A stretch of 64,000 nucleotides of DNA from JAJRXR01 sp041402005. GTDB lineage: Bacteria > Planctomycetota > Phycisphaerae > Phycisphaerales > UBA1924. Position numbers and translations under genes: made by a program. This document shows, piece after piece, positions 1 through 8,921 of this stretch (the first letter of the stretch is position 1; each line of letters starts with the position of its first letter). The DNA is taken from NCBI GenBank assembly GCA_041402005.1, contig JAWKTB010000004.1:1-64000 (forward strand), in the 5' to 3' direction. The notes beneath the pieces were generated by a model, which was not told the DNA's origin, ran no database searches, and saw nothing but the letters and a program-made list of their open reading frames with translations.

Positions 1-3000
1 CCGGTCCGCGACCAGCAGCAGCAGGTCCCGCTCGAGCGCCGCCGCGTCCCCGACCGGCGCGTACCACAGTCGCAGCGAGTCGATCCCCGGCAGGTGCCCC
101 GCCCGGTACCGCATCTCCGCCTTGAGGTGATGCACGTACAGGCGAGCCAGCCCGCCCCGCATCGACGCCGCAGCCCCCTCGGGCGAGTCGAACAGCCGCA
201 GGCCGGCCTTGCCGTTCAGATCAGCGAGCGCCGGGTAGCCACGCAAGGTTCGCCCGCCATGCCGGGTCTCGACAAACTCGGGCAGCTCGTCGAAGTCCCA
301 GTCGGTCAGCCCGTCGCGGTTGAACGCCTCGGCGGCCGCCGCGTCGAACCCCGCCTTGACCTCGCCCGCCAGCTCCCGTCGCAGCGACGCCAAGTCGCGC
401 CCCTCGCCGAGCGTCTTGCCCGCCGCGTCCGTCACGCGATAGTTCATCGACAAGTGCTCGGGCAGTTCCCCCGGGCGGAAGTCCTCTGGTGAGACCCGCA
501 CCCCGGCGCGAGCCGCAAGCGCGTCGGCGACCTCCTCGATCATCGTCCTCGCCCCCGGCGTGAGCGACCCCGCCAGCTCCATCGCCACCGGGCGGATGTC
601 GAAGTGCCGACGCAGGCTCTTGGGCAGCGTCCGCATCAGCGCCTCGATCTTCTCGGCGCGCAGGCCCGGCACGACCCAGTCCGTCTCCTCGCGCCGGACT
701 TGGCCCAGCTTCTCCACCGGGATTTCCAGCGTCACGCCGTCGCGGGCCTCGCCCGGGTTGTACATATACCTGAGCCGGAGCTCGTCGCCGTCGATCCCGA
801 GGCGCGTCGGGTACGCGTCCGCAGAGACCGACGCCGCGTCGCCGACGAGCAGGTCGCTCTCCCGCATCCGCAGGACGTCCGGATCTCGCTCCGCCGCCCG
901 CTTGAGCCAGCGCTCGAGCGTCTGCCCCGAATACACATCGGGCGGCAGGCGCCGGTCGTAGAACACGAACCGCGTCTGCGCATCGGCCAGGATGTCCCGC
1001 CGCCTCGCCTTGTCCTCCAACGACGCGATCCGCCTGACCAGGCGCCGGTTCTCCTTGATCGTCTGCGATCGGGTCTGGTACTCGTCCTCGACGAGCGCAT
1101 GGTGGATGAACAGCTCGCGGCTCGACGCGGGATCAATCGGCCCGAAATGCACCGCCCGCCTCGGGATGATCTCCAGCCCGAACAGCGACACCTTCTCGTC
1201 CGCCATGACCCTCGCCGTCCGCTCGTCCCACCGGGGCTCGGCGTGCGTCCGCTTCACGAGCCTCCCCCCCACCGCCTCGATCCACTCGGGCTCGATCCGG
1301 GCGACTGTGCGCGCATACACCCGCGTCGTGCGCACGATCTCCGCCGCCATGATCCACTTGGGCCTCGCCTCGAACTGCCCCGACCCGGGGAAGATGTGGA
1401 AGTGCGATCCTCGCACGCCCTCGTACTCGAACCCGTCCCCCTTCTTGCCGACGCTCGTGAGCAGGCCCGACAGCAGCGCCCGGTGGACCCGGTCATAGTC
1501 CGCCGGCTCGCCCTGGCCCGCGTGCCGAGGCGTCGCCCCCATCTCGACGAGCAAGCCCCGCACCTGGCGGTATACCTCGCGCCACTCGTTCAGGCGACGA
1601 GCCGAGAGGAAGTTCTGCGCGCACGCCTTCTGCAGCTTCGAGCGCGACAGCTTCTTCGACTGCTCGTGGTAGAACGCCCAGATGTTCAGGTAATCCAGAA
1701 AGTCCGACCGCTCGTCGCGGAACTTCGCGTGCGCCTCGTCGGCGGCGTCCCGCTTGTCGAGGGGGCGGTCCCTCGGGTCCTGGGTCGCCAGGGCGGTCGC
1801 GATCACCAACACCTCGCGCAGGCAGTCCTCCTCCCGCGCCGCCAAAACCATCCGGGCGATCCGCGGGTCGATCGGCAGACGCGCCATCTCCTTGCCGATG
1901 GGCGTCAGCTCGCCCGCGTCGTCGATCGCTCCCAGCTCGCGCAGCGTCTCGTACCCGTCGCGGATCAGCCTGTGGTCCGGCGCCTCGACGAACGGGAACT
2001 CCTCGGGGCGACCCAGCTTCAGCCGCCGCCATCTGCAGCACGACACTCGCCAGGTTCGCGCGATCTCGGAGGTGTGTACTCATCGCGTCCCTTGAAGTCC
2101 TCGGAGTACAAACGCACGCAGACGCCGGGCCCGAGGCGCCCGCACCGCCCGGCCCGCTGATTGCACTCGCCTGCGAGATCGCCTCGATCTCCAAACCCTG
2201 CACCTTGGAGCGGGGCTGCCAGCGAGATCCTCGCGGTCCCGGGATCGACCACGTACCGGATGCCGGGCACCGTCAGGCTCGTCTCGGCGACGTTGGTCGC
2301 GACGATGACCCGCCGCCCGGTGTGGGGCTTGAAGACCCGCAACTGGTCGGCGGGCGACAGGCGGGCGTACAGGGGCAGCACCTCGACCGTCGAATCGCCC
2401 AGGAACTTGCGCCGGAGCGTCTCGGCGGTCTCGCGGATCTCCCGCTCGCCCGGCATGAAGACGAGGATGTCACCCGGGCCGTGCGCGCTGCACTCGTCAA
2501 TCGCCGCCGCGACGCCCTGGTAGAGCCCCAGGGTCTCCTCGCTGACCGCCGACGGATCGACGAGCGGGCGGTATCGCATCTCGACCGGGTAGGTGCGTCC
2601 CGAGACCTCGACGATCGGGGCCGGGACATCGTGCTCGCCGAAGTGCTCGCTGAAGCGTTGCGGGTCGATCGTCGCGCTGGTGATGATGACCTTGAGGTCG
2701 GGGCGTTTCGGGAGCAGGCGTTTGAGGTACCCGAGCAGGAAGTCGATGTTGAGGCTCCGCTCGTGCGCCTCATCGATGATGATGGTGTCGTACTGGTTGA
2801 GGTTCCGGTCGCCCTGGGTCTCGGCGAGCAGGATGCCGTCGGTCATGAGCTTGATGAGCGACTCCGGGGAGGACTGGTCGCCGAAGCGGACTTTGTACCC
2901 CACGACACCGCCCAGGGGCGTGCGCAGTTCCTCGGCGATACGGGCGGCGACAGACCTTGCCGCGATGCGCCGAGGCTGGGTGTGACCGATCGTTCGGTCC

Positions 3001-3365
3001 ACGCCACGCCCGAGGTCGAGGCAGATCTTGGGCAGCTGCGTGGTCTTGCCCGAGCCGGTCTCGCCGCAGACGACGACGACCTGGTGGTCGCGGATGGCGG
3101 CGGCGATCTCGTCGCGCTTCTGGCTGACGGGCAGATCGTGGGGGTAGTCGATCCGCGGGACCGACCCACGGCGTCGCTCCCAGAGGGCGGCGGAGACGTC
3201 GATGTCGTGCTCAATGCGGTCGAGGATCTGGCCCGAGGCCCCCTTGGGCTTGCGGGACAGGCCCCGGAGACGCGCGCGCAAACGGGCGCGGTCCGCGGGC
3301 AGGGCCTCGCGCAGGCGGCGCTCCAGGGCGGCAATCTCCGGGGATGGGCGGTCGGGCGGGGGCAT
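1..3365 (-). pseudogene. hrpA: HrpA-type DEAH-box RNA helicase, frameshifted and cut by the window edge
   Basis: ATP-dependent 3'-5' RNA helicase of the HrpA family. The N-terminal part reads cleanly from the ATG at 3365, with Walker A GETGSGKT (residues 101-108), DEAH (198-201), SAT (230-232) and the QRAGRCGR motif. The C-terminal part (about 2022 to base 1) is a clean open frame matching the long HrpA C-terminal region and runs off the window. Between about 2215 and 2020 the conserved sequence jumps frame at least four times: KVQGLEIEAISQASA, NQRAGRCGRLGPGVC, NLASVVLQMAA and KLGRPEEFPFVEAPD lie in successive different frames. The gene is therefore either truly broken or damaged by local sequence errors. 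ATG 3365 is preferred over an upstream start because that extension only translates the intergenic hairpin at 3395-3415. Confidence 0.85.
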
Positions 3366-3394
3366 CGGAGTCGGAAGGCTAGAACCGGGGATTC

Positions 3395-3470
3395 GGGTCG
3401 GTTGAAAACCGACCCCACCGGGGGGAGGGCGCAAGGAAAGGGGTGGGCTGGAAGCCCACCCCTCCGAGAG
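3395..3470. repeat. two family I palindromes between hrpA and the hydrolase-like gene
   Basis: Two hairpins lie in the short gap. 3395-3415 is GGGTCGGTT-GAA-AACCGACCC, followed by CCACCGGGGGGAG. 3441-3461 is GGGTGGGCT-GGA-AGCCCACCC, followed by CTCCGAGA. Both stems are perfect 9-bp pairings with a 3-nt purine loop. The same design with different stem bases recurs at 8816, 46706, 48964 and 51470. Confidence 0.8.
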
Positions 3471-3506
3471 ACAGAGAGAAGCAAGATGCGATCGGCGGGG
3501 GGCGCT

Positions 3507-5897
3507 CTACTCGGTCGGGACGTACGCGAAGGAGTCGTTGTTGATGGGGACGTTCAGGCGGATGTCCTCGTACTGCGTGACGGCACGCCCGTAGGCCGGG
3601 CTCTCGTCGATGATGCGGAAGGGCATGCGGCAGCCGAAGACCTCGCGGTAGTCCTCGAAGGTGGTCGCGACCGGAGTCGCGCCGGTGGTCAGGTCGAAGG
3701 TGAAGCCCTCCATCTTGAGGGTCGCGCCGGTCTGGGCGCTGAGCGTGAGCGTCAGCACCGGGGCGTCGCGGGGCGTGGCGCGGACGATGTAGGCGTCCTG
3801 CCCGTTGAAGACCGTCTTGCCCACGACCTCGGCCGCCAGGAAGCACTCGCGCAGATCCTGGAACGCGACGGTCGGGTGCTGGAGCTTGGCCTGGGCGAGG
3901 GCGGCGCCCTCGAGTTGGCGGAAGCCCTCGGCGGGCGAGGCGGTCCAGGCCTGGTCGCCCTGGATGCCCGAGCTGTAGCGCCCGAAGGCGCCGAGGTTCA
4001 CGTCGAGACGGAAGTGGTCCTCGCCGACGAGCAGGGCGGTGGCCTTGCCCTCGACGCCCTGGTTGTCGTACCAGATGCGCCCGCTCATGCGCATGTTCTG
4101 GGCGGTCTGCCAGAGGCTCGAGCCGAGCGAGCCGTTGCGCAGGGCCATCAGCTCATCGAGCGAAGGCAGGCCCGGGGCGGACGGGGAGGCGACGCGGACG
4201 AGCGTGTGCGTGAGGCCGTCCTGCTCGAGCTCGATCGCGCCGACGGCGTTCTGCTCGACGCCGATGAAGGAGAGGCGGGTGAAGATGTCGTCCTCGAAGG
4301 CCCAACACTGCTCGGAGGGGAGCCAGGCGAGCTGGTGCTCGTGGTCCCAGGGAATGCTCATGGCGATGCCAGAGTCCGAGCGGACGATGGAGACGTCTCC
4401 GTTGTAGTGCTCGAAGTGGTACTGGCCGATGACGGCCGAGACCTGGTCGGGGGAGAGCGAGCCGACCGAGCCGGGCTCGACCTCGGGCTCGTCGAAGCCC
4501 TGGCGGGGGAGGAAGAACTCGCGTCCCTCCTGGCGATAGCGCATGCCCAGGACGCGTCCCTGCTCGTCGCGGACGAAGTTGACGGAGATGGCGTTGTTGG
4601 CGGCGAGCGGGCGGGCGCCGTCGGGGCCGGGGGCCTCCAGGATTGTCGCGCCCTGGCCCGGGATGGTGACGAAGACGTCGCCGTCCTGGTCGGTGACGAC
4701 AAGCTCGACGCCCATGCGGTCGAAGCGGTAGGCGCCGGAGATGTCGGCGGCGTCGGCGGCGGCCAGGTCGTTCGACGCGTTCCAATCTGAGAACAGGGCG
4801 TCGGTGACCAGGGCGAAGAAGATCTCGCCCAGGTCCTCGCTGGCGGCGTTGGCCATGACGGCGAAGCCGACGTTGTCGTTGGGCAGGATCACCAACTCGG
4901 AGGAGAAGGGCCCGAAGACGCCGCCCCGGCTGAAGACGGCCTTGTCGTTGTAGAACGAGGCCTTCCAGCCCAGGGCGAATGAGTCCTTGCCCCCCATCGG
5001 GATGCGGGGGATCCATGTCTGGTTGAAGGCGCGCTCGCTCATGACTCGGGTGTCGCCCACCTTGCCCCGTCCCAGGCAGAACTGGATCCAGGTCGTCATG
5101 TCTTCGGCGCTCATGCACAGGCCGACGGCGGGCGCGACGGCGCCCGCGGAGGGCGTCGCACGCTTCACGAACTTGTTCTTGCCCGCGTCCCAGGTGTACC
5201 CGGTGGCGGCGAGGTCGTTGTCGGCGAGGTCGGCCGGCTCGGTGACGACGTCGTTCATGCCCAGGGGCGCGAACAAGCTCTCCTCGAGCGCGTCGCCCCA
5301 ACTCTGGTCGAGGGCGAACTCGACCGCCGCCATCCCGGCGGTGAACGTGACCGGGTTCTCGATCCACGTCGTGCCGAAATCGGCGACGGGCTCGGCCTTC
5401 GAGGCGGCCTCGAGGATCTCCTCCAGCGGGGCGTCACTCGACGTCAGCATCTCCAGGGGGCCGACGCCTGTCTGGTGGCTGAGCAGATCGGCGATGGTGA
5501 ACCGGCGCGCGGCACGAGGGTCGGCGAGCGTGAAGTTCGGCAGCGCCCGCCCGACCGGCTTGTCCAGGTAGACGTGGCGCTCCTGGGCGGCGATCTCGGC
5601 CAGCGCCGCCGAGAACGTCTCGGTCACCGGGCCGATCGGGAAGATGGTCTCCGAGGTGACGGGCTCTTTCGCGGCGAGGTCCGAGAAGCCGAGGTTGGCG
5701 GAGACCTCGACCTGCCCGTCCTTGACCAGGACGAAGGCGAGGCCGGGGATCTGGTTCGCCTCGCGGACGACCTCGAGGCGGCGCTCGAGGCGGTCGACGC
5801 GGTCCTGCCACGTGGGCTCGTCGGCGAGGGCGACCCCCACGCCGGACGCGAACAGGAGGGCGGTGACGGTCGTTGTCAGGGTTCGGCTCGCGGGCAT
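3507..5897 (-). CDS. secreted serine beta-lactamase-fold protein with lost catalytic residues
   Basis: A 796-residue protein starting at ATG 5897, behind a GGGGAAAG ribosome site, with a signal peptide ending near VALA-DEP (residue 25). Residues about 40-390 align by eye with the class C beta-lactamase / serine hydrolase family: PGLAFVLVKDG, then TIADLLSHQTG (134-144), then SSELVILPND. All three catalytic motifs are altered. The expected IGS-x-x-K is IGPVTE (P90, E93), the Y-x-N region reads E-N-P (180-182), and the H-x-G motif reads RGG (324-326). The C-terminal 200 residues look like a LolA/outer-membrane lipid-carrier type sheet (VGEDHFRLDVNLG). It is probably an exported pseudoenzyme or binding protein; its ligand is unknown. 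It stands alone on its strand. Confidence 0.85.
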   Translation of the reverse strand: MPASRTLTTTVTALLFASGVGVALADEPTWQDRVDRLERRLEVVREANQIPGLAFVLVKDGQVEVSANLGFSDLAAKEPVTSETIFPIGPVTETFSAALAEIAAQERHVYLDKPVGRALPNFTLADPRAARRFTIADLLSHQTGVGPLEMLTSSDAPLEEILEAASKAEPVADFGTTWIENPVTFTAGMAAVEFALDQSWGDALEESLFAPLGMNDVVTEPADLADNDLAATGYTWDAGKNKFVKRATPSAGAVAPAVGLCMSAEDMTTWIQFCLGRGKVGDTRVMSERAFNQTWIPRIPMGGKDSFALGWKASFYNDKAVFSRGGVFGPFSSELVILPNDNVGFAVMANAASEDLGEIFFALVTDALFSDWNASNDLAAADAADISGAYRFDRMGVELVVTDQDGDVFVTIPGQGATILEAPGPDGARPLAANNAISVNFVRDEQGRVLGMRYRQEGREFFLPRQGFDEPEVEPGSVGSLSPDQVSAVIGQYHFEHYNGDVSIVRSDSGIAMSIPWDHEHQLAWLPSEQCWAFEDDIFTRLSFIGVEQNAVGAIELEQDGLTHTLVRVASPSAPGLPSLDELMALRNGSLGSSLWQTAQNMRMSGRIWYDNQGVEGKATALLVGEDHFRLDVNLGAFGRYSSGIQGDQAWTASPAEGFRQLEGAALAQAKLQHPTVAFQDLRECFLAAEVVGKTVFNGQDAYIVRATPRDAPVLTLTLSAQTGATLKMEGFTFDLTTGATPVATTFEDYREVFGCRMPFRIIDESPAYGRAVTQYEDIRLNVPINNDSFAYVPTE

Positions 5898-5994
5898 GTC
5901 TTTCCCCGTTGTCATGGCATGACGGGCGCGGACCCGGGGCGGGAGGCTCCGGGGCCTTTCTCTGGGGGGACTGTCGGTTTTTTGGTGATCCGGG

Positions 5995-6022
5995 TTGACG
6001 CCGGCGCCGAAAACGGTAGCGT
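5995..6022 (+). promoter_or_regulatory. candidate promoter for the 6085 leader
   Basis: TTGACG (5995-6000), 16 nt, TAGCGT (6017-6022). The -35 hexamer is strong and the -10 hexamer fair. It lies about 62 nt ahead of the small leader reading frame and points at the 6336 gene. No transcript evidence is available. Confidence 0.4.
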
Positions 6023-6084
6023 TCTGTCGTCTGGACGGGAACACAGACCCGCCCCGATGCGTTTGGACCGTTGAAGGACAGCAG

Positions 6085-6177
6085 ATGAAGGCCCTGAACC
6101 TCCAGCAGAACGTTATTCACGTCATGTGCCGAACCGGCACGGGCGGTGGCGTTCTGCACGAGGGCACGACGGGCTAA
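6085..6177 (+). CDS. 30-residue candidate leader peptide
   Basis: A short frame, ATG 6085 to TAA 6177, preceded by GAAGGACAG. It encodes MKALNLQQNVIHVMC and then a Gly/Thr-rich end (RTGTGGG...HEGTTG; four Thr and eight Gly in 30 residues). It has no recognisable family. It lies between a promoter-like sequence and an intrinsic terminator, upstream of an aspartokinase/homoserine-dehydrogenase-like gene. Bases 6142-6150 (GGCGGTGGC), inside the frame, can pair perfectly with the 5' arm of the terminator (6206-6214), which is the geometry of a translation-coupled attenuator. The alternative is a non-coding RNA that happens to contain a frame. Confidence 0.4.
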   Translation: MKALNLQQNVIHVMCRTGTGGGVLHEGTTG

Positions 6178-6201
6178 GACCCTGGAAACCTCGGAAGCAC
6201 G

Positions 6202-6233
6202 AAAGGCCACCGCCGGACGCGGTGGCCTTTTTT
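6202..6233 (+). terminator. intrinsic terminator, possible attenuator
   Basis: Stem GGCCACCGC (6205-6213) / GCGGTGGCC (6219-6227), loop CGGAC, extended by AAA/TTT pairing and ending in six T. It lies 25 nt after the leader stop codon and about 100 nt before the 6336 start, so it must be read through for expression from the 5995 promoter. A competing partner for its 5' arm lies at 6142-6150, and a separate small hairpin GTGCCG/CGGCAC at 6126-6140. Confidence 0.75.
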
Positions 6234-6335
6234 CGTTGGGCCCCGGATGACCCGGGGCGGGAGTGAGAGAAGGCGTACTCAAACAGGCCCGCGGCGCATC
6301 TCAGGAGCGGGCGACAGCACGGCAAGGAGCCGGCC

Positions 6336-7346
6336 ATGGGACTCGACAACACACTCGTGATCGGATTGGACGCCCCCGCAGAGTCAGAGCGCGTCGCGCA
6401 GGCGGCCCGATGGATCGCCGGGCTCGTGCGCGACGAGGGGCGGCGCGTGATCATCATCGCCGGCGCCTCGCCGATGGTTCGTCAGGCGGGCGTCGCCCGC
6501 GCGAACCGGATGGCGCCGACCGCCGATCCGTACGAGGTCGCGTTGGCACTGGTCGAGCCGGAGCTCGAGGCGGCGGCGGTCGTCGCGCGGGCGCTCTTGG
6601 AGGCGGGGGTTCGTGCCGAGTCGCTGGCCCCTGAGTCGTACGCCCCGCTGAGCCGGGGCGGGCCCCTGGACGCCGAGCCGCGCCTCGTGGACGCGAGGGC
6701 GTACGCCGACGTGCTCAGCGAGTGCGAGGTCGTCGTGCTGCCCGGCGGGGTCGGCCGCAACTTCGACGGGCGCGTGACGAGCCTGGGTGACGAGGGGGCG
6801 TGCCTGAGCGCCCTGTTTATCGCGGACAAGCTCGCGTTGCCGGTCGTCGTGCTGGATCCGCGGGGCGACGGGTGGAGCGTGCCGCGCCGGGCGGCGCTGT
6901 TCGCGCGTCGGCACGGGATCTCCTTCGACGTGGTCGGGGCGTGCGGGGAGGCGGTTGCGCGGTTCGATCCGCTGGCGCCGGACGCGCCGACGGGGCCGCG
7001 CCTGCGCGTGGCGTTGCTCGGGCTGGGGCGCGTCGGGCTGGGCGTGTACGAGCGCCTGGCGGGGGCGCCGTCGCGGTATCAGGTCGTGGGCGTGGCGTTG
7101 TCATCAGGCGACGCGAGGTACGCGGCGGAGCTGCCCAGAGAACTGGTCTCCTTCGATGCGTACGAGATCCTGTCGAGGCGAGCCGACGTGCTGATCGACC
7201 TGACCGAGCCCGACGACCCACTCTCGGAGCTTGGCGACGAAGCGAGACGGCGGGGCGTGAACGTCGTGCGTGGGACGGGCGCCTGGTCGACCACGCCGAA
7301 GGTCAGCACGAAGTGGCGAGGAGGGACCAGCGCCGTCACTGCCTGA
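6336..7346 (+). CDS. degenerate aspartokinase / homoserine dehydrogenase-like fusion protein
   Basis: 336 residues, ATG 6336 behind AAGGAG. Residues 1-205 resemble the amino-acid-kinase domain of bifunctional ThrA-type enzymes: a PGGVGRNFDGRVTSLGDEGACLSALF stretch in two halves stands where active enzymes carry G-x-x-G..TTLGRGGSD-x-SA. The N-terminal nucleotide-binding K-x-GG motif is missing. Residues 222-310 form a Rossmann NAD(P)-binding segment (LRVALLGLGRVGLGVYERL, GxGxxGxG) as in homoserine dehydrogenase. The protein then ends, without the large catalytic domain. Kinase and dehydrogenase activity are therefore both doubtful; a sensor or regulatory role is possible. The upstream leader and terminator suggest conditional expression. 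Confidence 0.7.
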   Translation: MGLDNTLVIGLDAPAESERVAQAARWIAGLVRDEGRRVIIIAGASPMVRQAGVARANRMAPTADPYEVALALVEPELEAAAVVARALLEAGVRAESLAPESYAPLSRGGPLDAEPRLVDARAYADVLSECEVVVLPGGVGRNFDGRVTSLGDEGACLSALFIADKLALPVVVLDPRGDGWSVPRRAALFARRHGISFDVVGACGEAVARFDPLAPDAPTGPRLRVALLGLGRVGLGVYERLAGAPSRYQVVGVALSSGDARYAAELPRELVSFDAYEILSRRADVLIDLTEPDDPLSELGDEARRRGVNVVRGTGAWSTTPKVSTKWRGGTSAVTA

Positions 7347-7362
7347 CGCGAGGCGCCGGGCG

Positions 7363-8178
7363 TTATCGAGCTGCACGGACCGCGGCGACCATGGCCTGGC
7401 CGCGAGCCGGATCCAGCGGGTTCGACCAGAGCCCGTCCCGCTTGAGGGCCGAGCCGACGATGAGGGCATCGGCGTGCTCGAGGAGAATCGGCACGCGCTC
7501 GGGCGTGACCCCTGAACCGACCAGGACGGGCAGCTCGGTTGCGGCTCGGGCCTGCCCGACGTGCGTGGGGTCCGTCGGGCGTCCGGTGGCGGCGCCGGTG
7601 ACGATGACGCCGTCGGCGCCGAAGAACTCCGCGGCGTGCACGCAGTCGGCAAGCGTGACGTCTCCCGTGATCGCGTGCGAGGCGTGCTTCTTCTTGACGT
7701 CGGCGAAGATGGCAACGTCGCCGGCGCCGATCGACTTGCGATAGCGGAGCAGTTCGCCCGCCTCGGCCTTGGCGAGCAGCCCCTCGTCGGCGACGTGGGC
7801 GAAGACGAAGTTCTCGCACCGGATGAACGAGGCGCCGATGGTCTTCGCGACGGCGATCGCCTGGCGGTTGCCCCCCGAGAGGATCTGCACGCCGAGGGGC
7901 AGGTCGACCGCGCGGGCGACCTCGAGCCCGACTCGGGTCATCGCGCTGACGACCTCCGGGCCCAGGGCGTCGCCGTGGACGTATGGGCGGTCGTGCATGT
8001 TCTCGATGATGAGGGCGTCGAAGCCGAGGTCGGCGAGCGTGCGGGCCTCCTTTGCCGCGGCCTCCGCGATCGACTCGATCGACTCGCCCTCGTGGGCGGG
8101 CGAGCCCGGCAGGGCCCTGACGTGGACCATGCCGATCAGGGCCTTGGGGGGCAGGGGGCTCGGCGTCGGGAAGGGCAT
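7363..8178 (-). CDS. btpA: BtpA/SgcQ family TIM-barrel protein
   Basis: 271 residues, ATG 8178. Strong match to the BtpA family: ALIGMVHVRALPGSP at the N-terminus, then ALIIENMHDRPY, GVQILSGGN, FIRCENFVFAHVADEGL and a C-terminal VLVGSGVTPE..ADALIVGSALK phosphate-binding-like segment. Members are TIM barrels. The founding member, BtpA, is needed for stable photosystem I in cyanobacteria, and SgcQ belongs to a sugar-metabolism cluster, so the true reaction is not established. It converges with the 6336 gene (16-nt gap) and diverges from the HD gene at 8230 (51-nt gap). Confidence 0.85.
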   Translation of the reverse strand: MPFPTPSPLPPKALIGMVHVRALPGSPAHEGESIESIAEAAAKEARTLADLGFDALIIENMHDRPYVHGDALGPEVVSAMTRVGLEVARAVDLPLGVQILSGGNRQAIAVAKTIGASFIRCENFVFAHVADEGLLAKAEAGELLRYRKSIGAGDVAIFADVKKKHASHAITGDVTLADCVHAAEFFGADGVIVTGAATGRPTDPTHVGQARAATELPVLVGSGVTPERVPILLEHADALIVGSALKRDGLWSNPLDPARGQAMVAAVRAAR

Positions 8179-8229
8179 TGGGGTCTCCACGCGGGCGGGC
8201 AATCGTACTCGCCCGAATAGACTCGCCCC

Positions 8230-8814
8230 ATGCCAGAGACACAGATGACCGAGGACGCCGCCCGGGCGCTCATGGAGGAGTGGACCGCGAACCCCGCGCT
8301 CCGCGTCCACATGGAATGCGTCGCGGCGTGCATGCGGGCGTACGCCGGGGCGCTGTCGCCCGAGGATGAAGCCCGGTGGGTCGTCTGTGGCCTGCTCCAC
8401 GACTTCGACTACGAGAAGCACCCGACGCCGGAGGAGCATCCGTTCGTCGGCGTCAAGCACTTGGAATCACTCGGCGTTGACGAGGACATCCGCACGGCGA
8501 TCCTGGGGCACGCGAACTACTCGGGCGTGCCCCGGGAGATCCCGATGGCGGTCGCGCTCTTCGCGGTCGACGAGCTGAGCGGGTTCATCGTCGCGTGCTC
8601 GAAGGTCAGGCCGGACGGCATCGCCTCGCTCGAACCCAAGAGCGTCAAGAAGAAGCTGAAGGACAAGGCGTTCGCCGCGGCGGTCTCGCGCGAGGACATC
8701 GCGACCGGGGTCAACGAGCTCACGCCCCTCATGGGCGAGGGCTTCGATCAGACGGCGCATATCCAGCGCTGCATCGACGCGATCCGGGGCGAGGCGGAGC
8801 GGCTCGGTCTTTGA
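8230..8814 (+). CDS. HD-domain (HDIG-type) hydrolase
   Basis: 194 residues. The HD metal-binding pair lies in GLLHDFDYEKH, with a preceding HMECVAACM helix carrying the first histidine and a later AILGHANYSGVP histidine, the usual layout of small HDIG phosphohydrolases. The Lys-rich ending PKSVKKKLKDKAFAA is typical of the YqeK/RNase-Y-like 'HDIG domain' proteins found alone in many genomes. Substrate unknown. ATG 8230 is the first Met after the divergent btpA start. It is followed 2 nt after its stop by an inverted pair of family I hairpins. Confidence 0.8.
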   Translation: MPETQMTEDAARALMEEWTANPALRVHMECVAACMRAYAGALSPEDEARWVVCGLLHDFDYEKHPTPEEHPFVGVKHLESLGVDEDIRTAILGHANYSGVPREIPMAVALFAVDELSGFIVACSKVRPDGIASLEPKSVKKKLKDKAFAAAVSREDIATGVNELTPLMGEGFDQTAHIQRCIDAIRGEAERLGL

Positions 8815-8815
8815 A

Positions 8816-8911
8816 TCTCGGAGGGTGGGGCTTCCAGCCCCACCGCCAGCGGCGTACAGCCTGCGCTGTCGTTGAATCGCGGGGTGGCTGGAATCCACCC
8901 CCTCCGAGAGG
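8816..8911. repeat. inverted pair of family I palindromes between convergent genes
   Basis: CTCGGAG then GGTGGGGCT-TCC-AGCCCCACC (8824-8844), a spacer, then GGGGTGGCT-GGA-ATCCACCCC (8882-8902) and CTCCGAGAG. The first copy is in reverse orientation (loop TCC, tail CTCGGAG), the second forward, and the two occupy nearly the whole gap between the HD gene and the nucleoside transporter. One stem position in the second copy is mismatched. Confidence 0.75.
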
Positions 8912-8921
8912 CAATGGAACA

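Noticed and set aside
3366..3434. N-terminal extension of HrpA containing GGVGFQPTRIP
   Set aside because: The extension is the translated family I hairpin 3395-3415, not conserved protein; ATG 3365 gives the expected start.
2205..4790. 861-residue reading frame on the plus strand across hrpA and the hydrolase-like gene
   Set aside because: Antisense to two recognised proteins, with no domain and the Arg/Gly/Asp-rich composition typical of GC-rich shadow frames.
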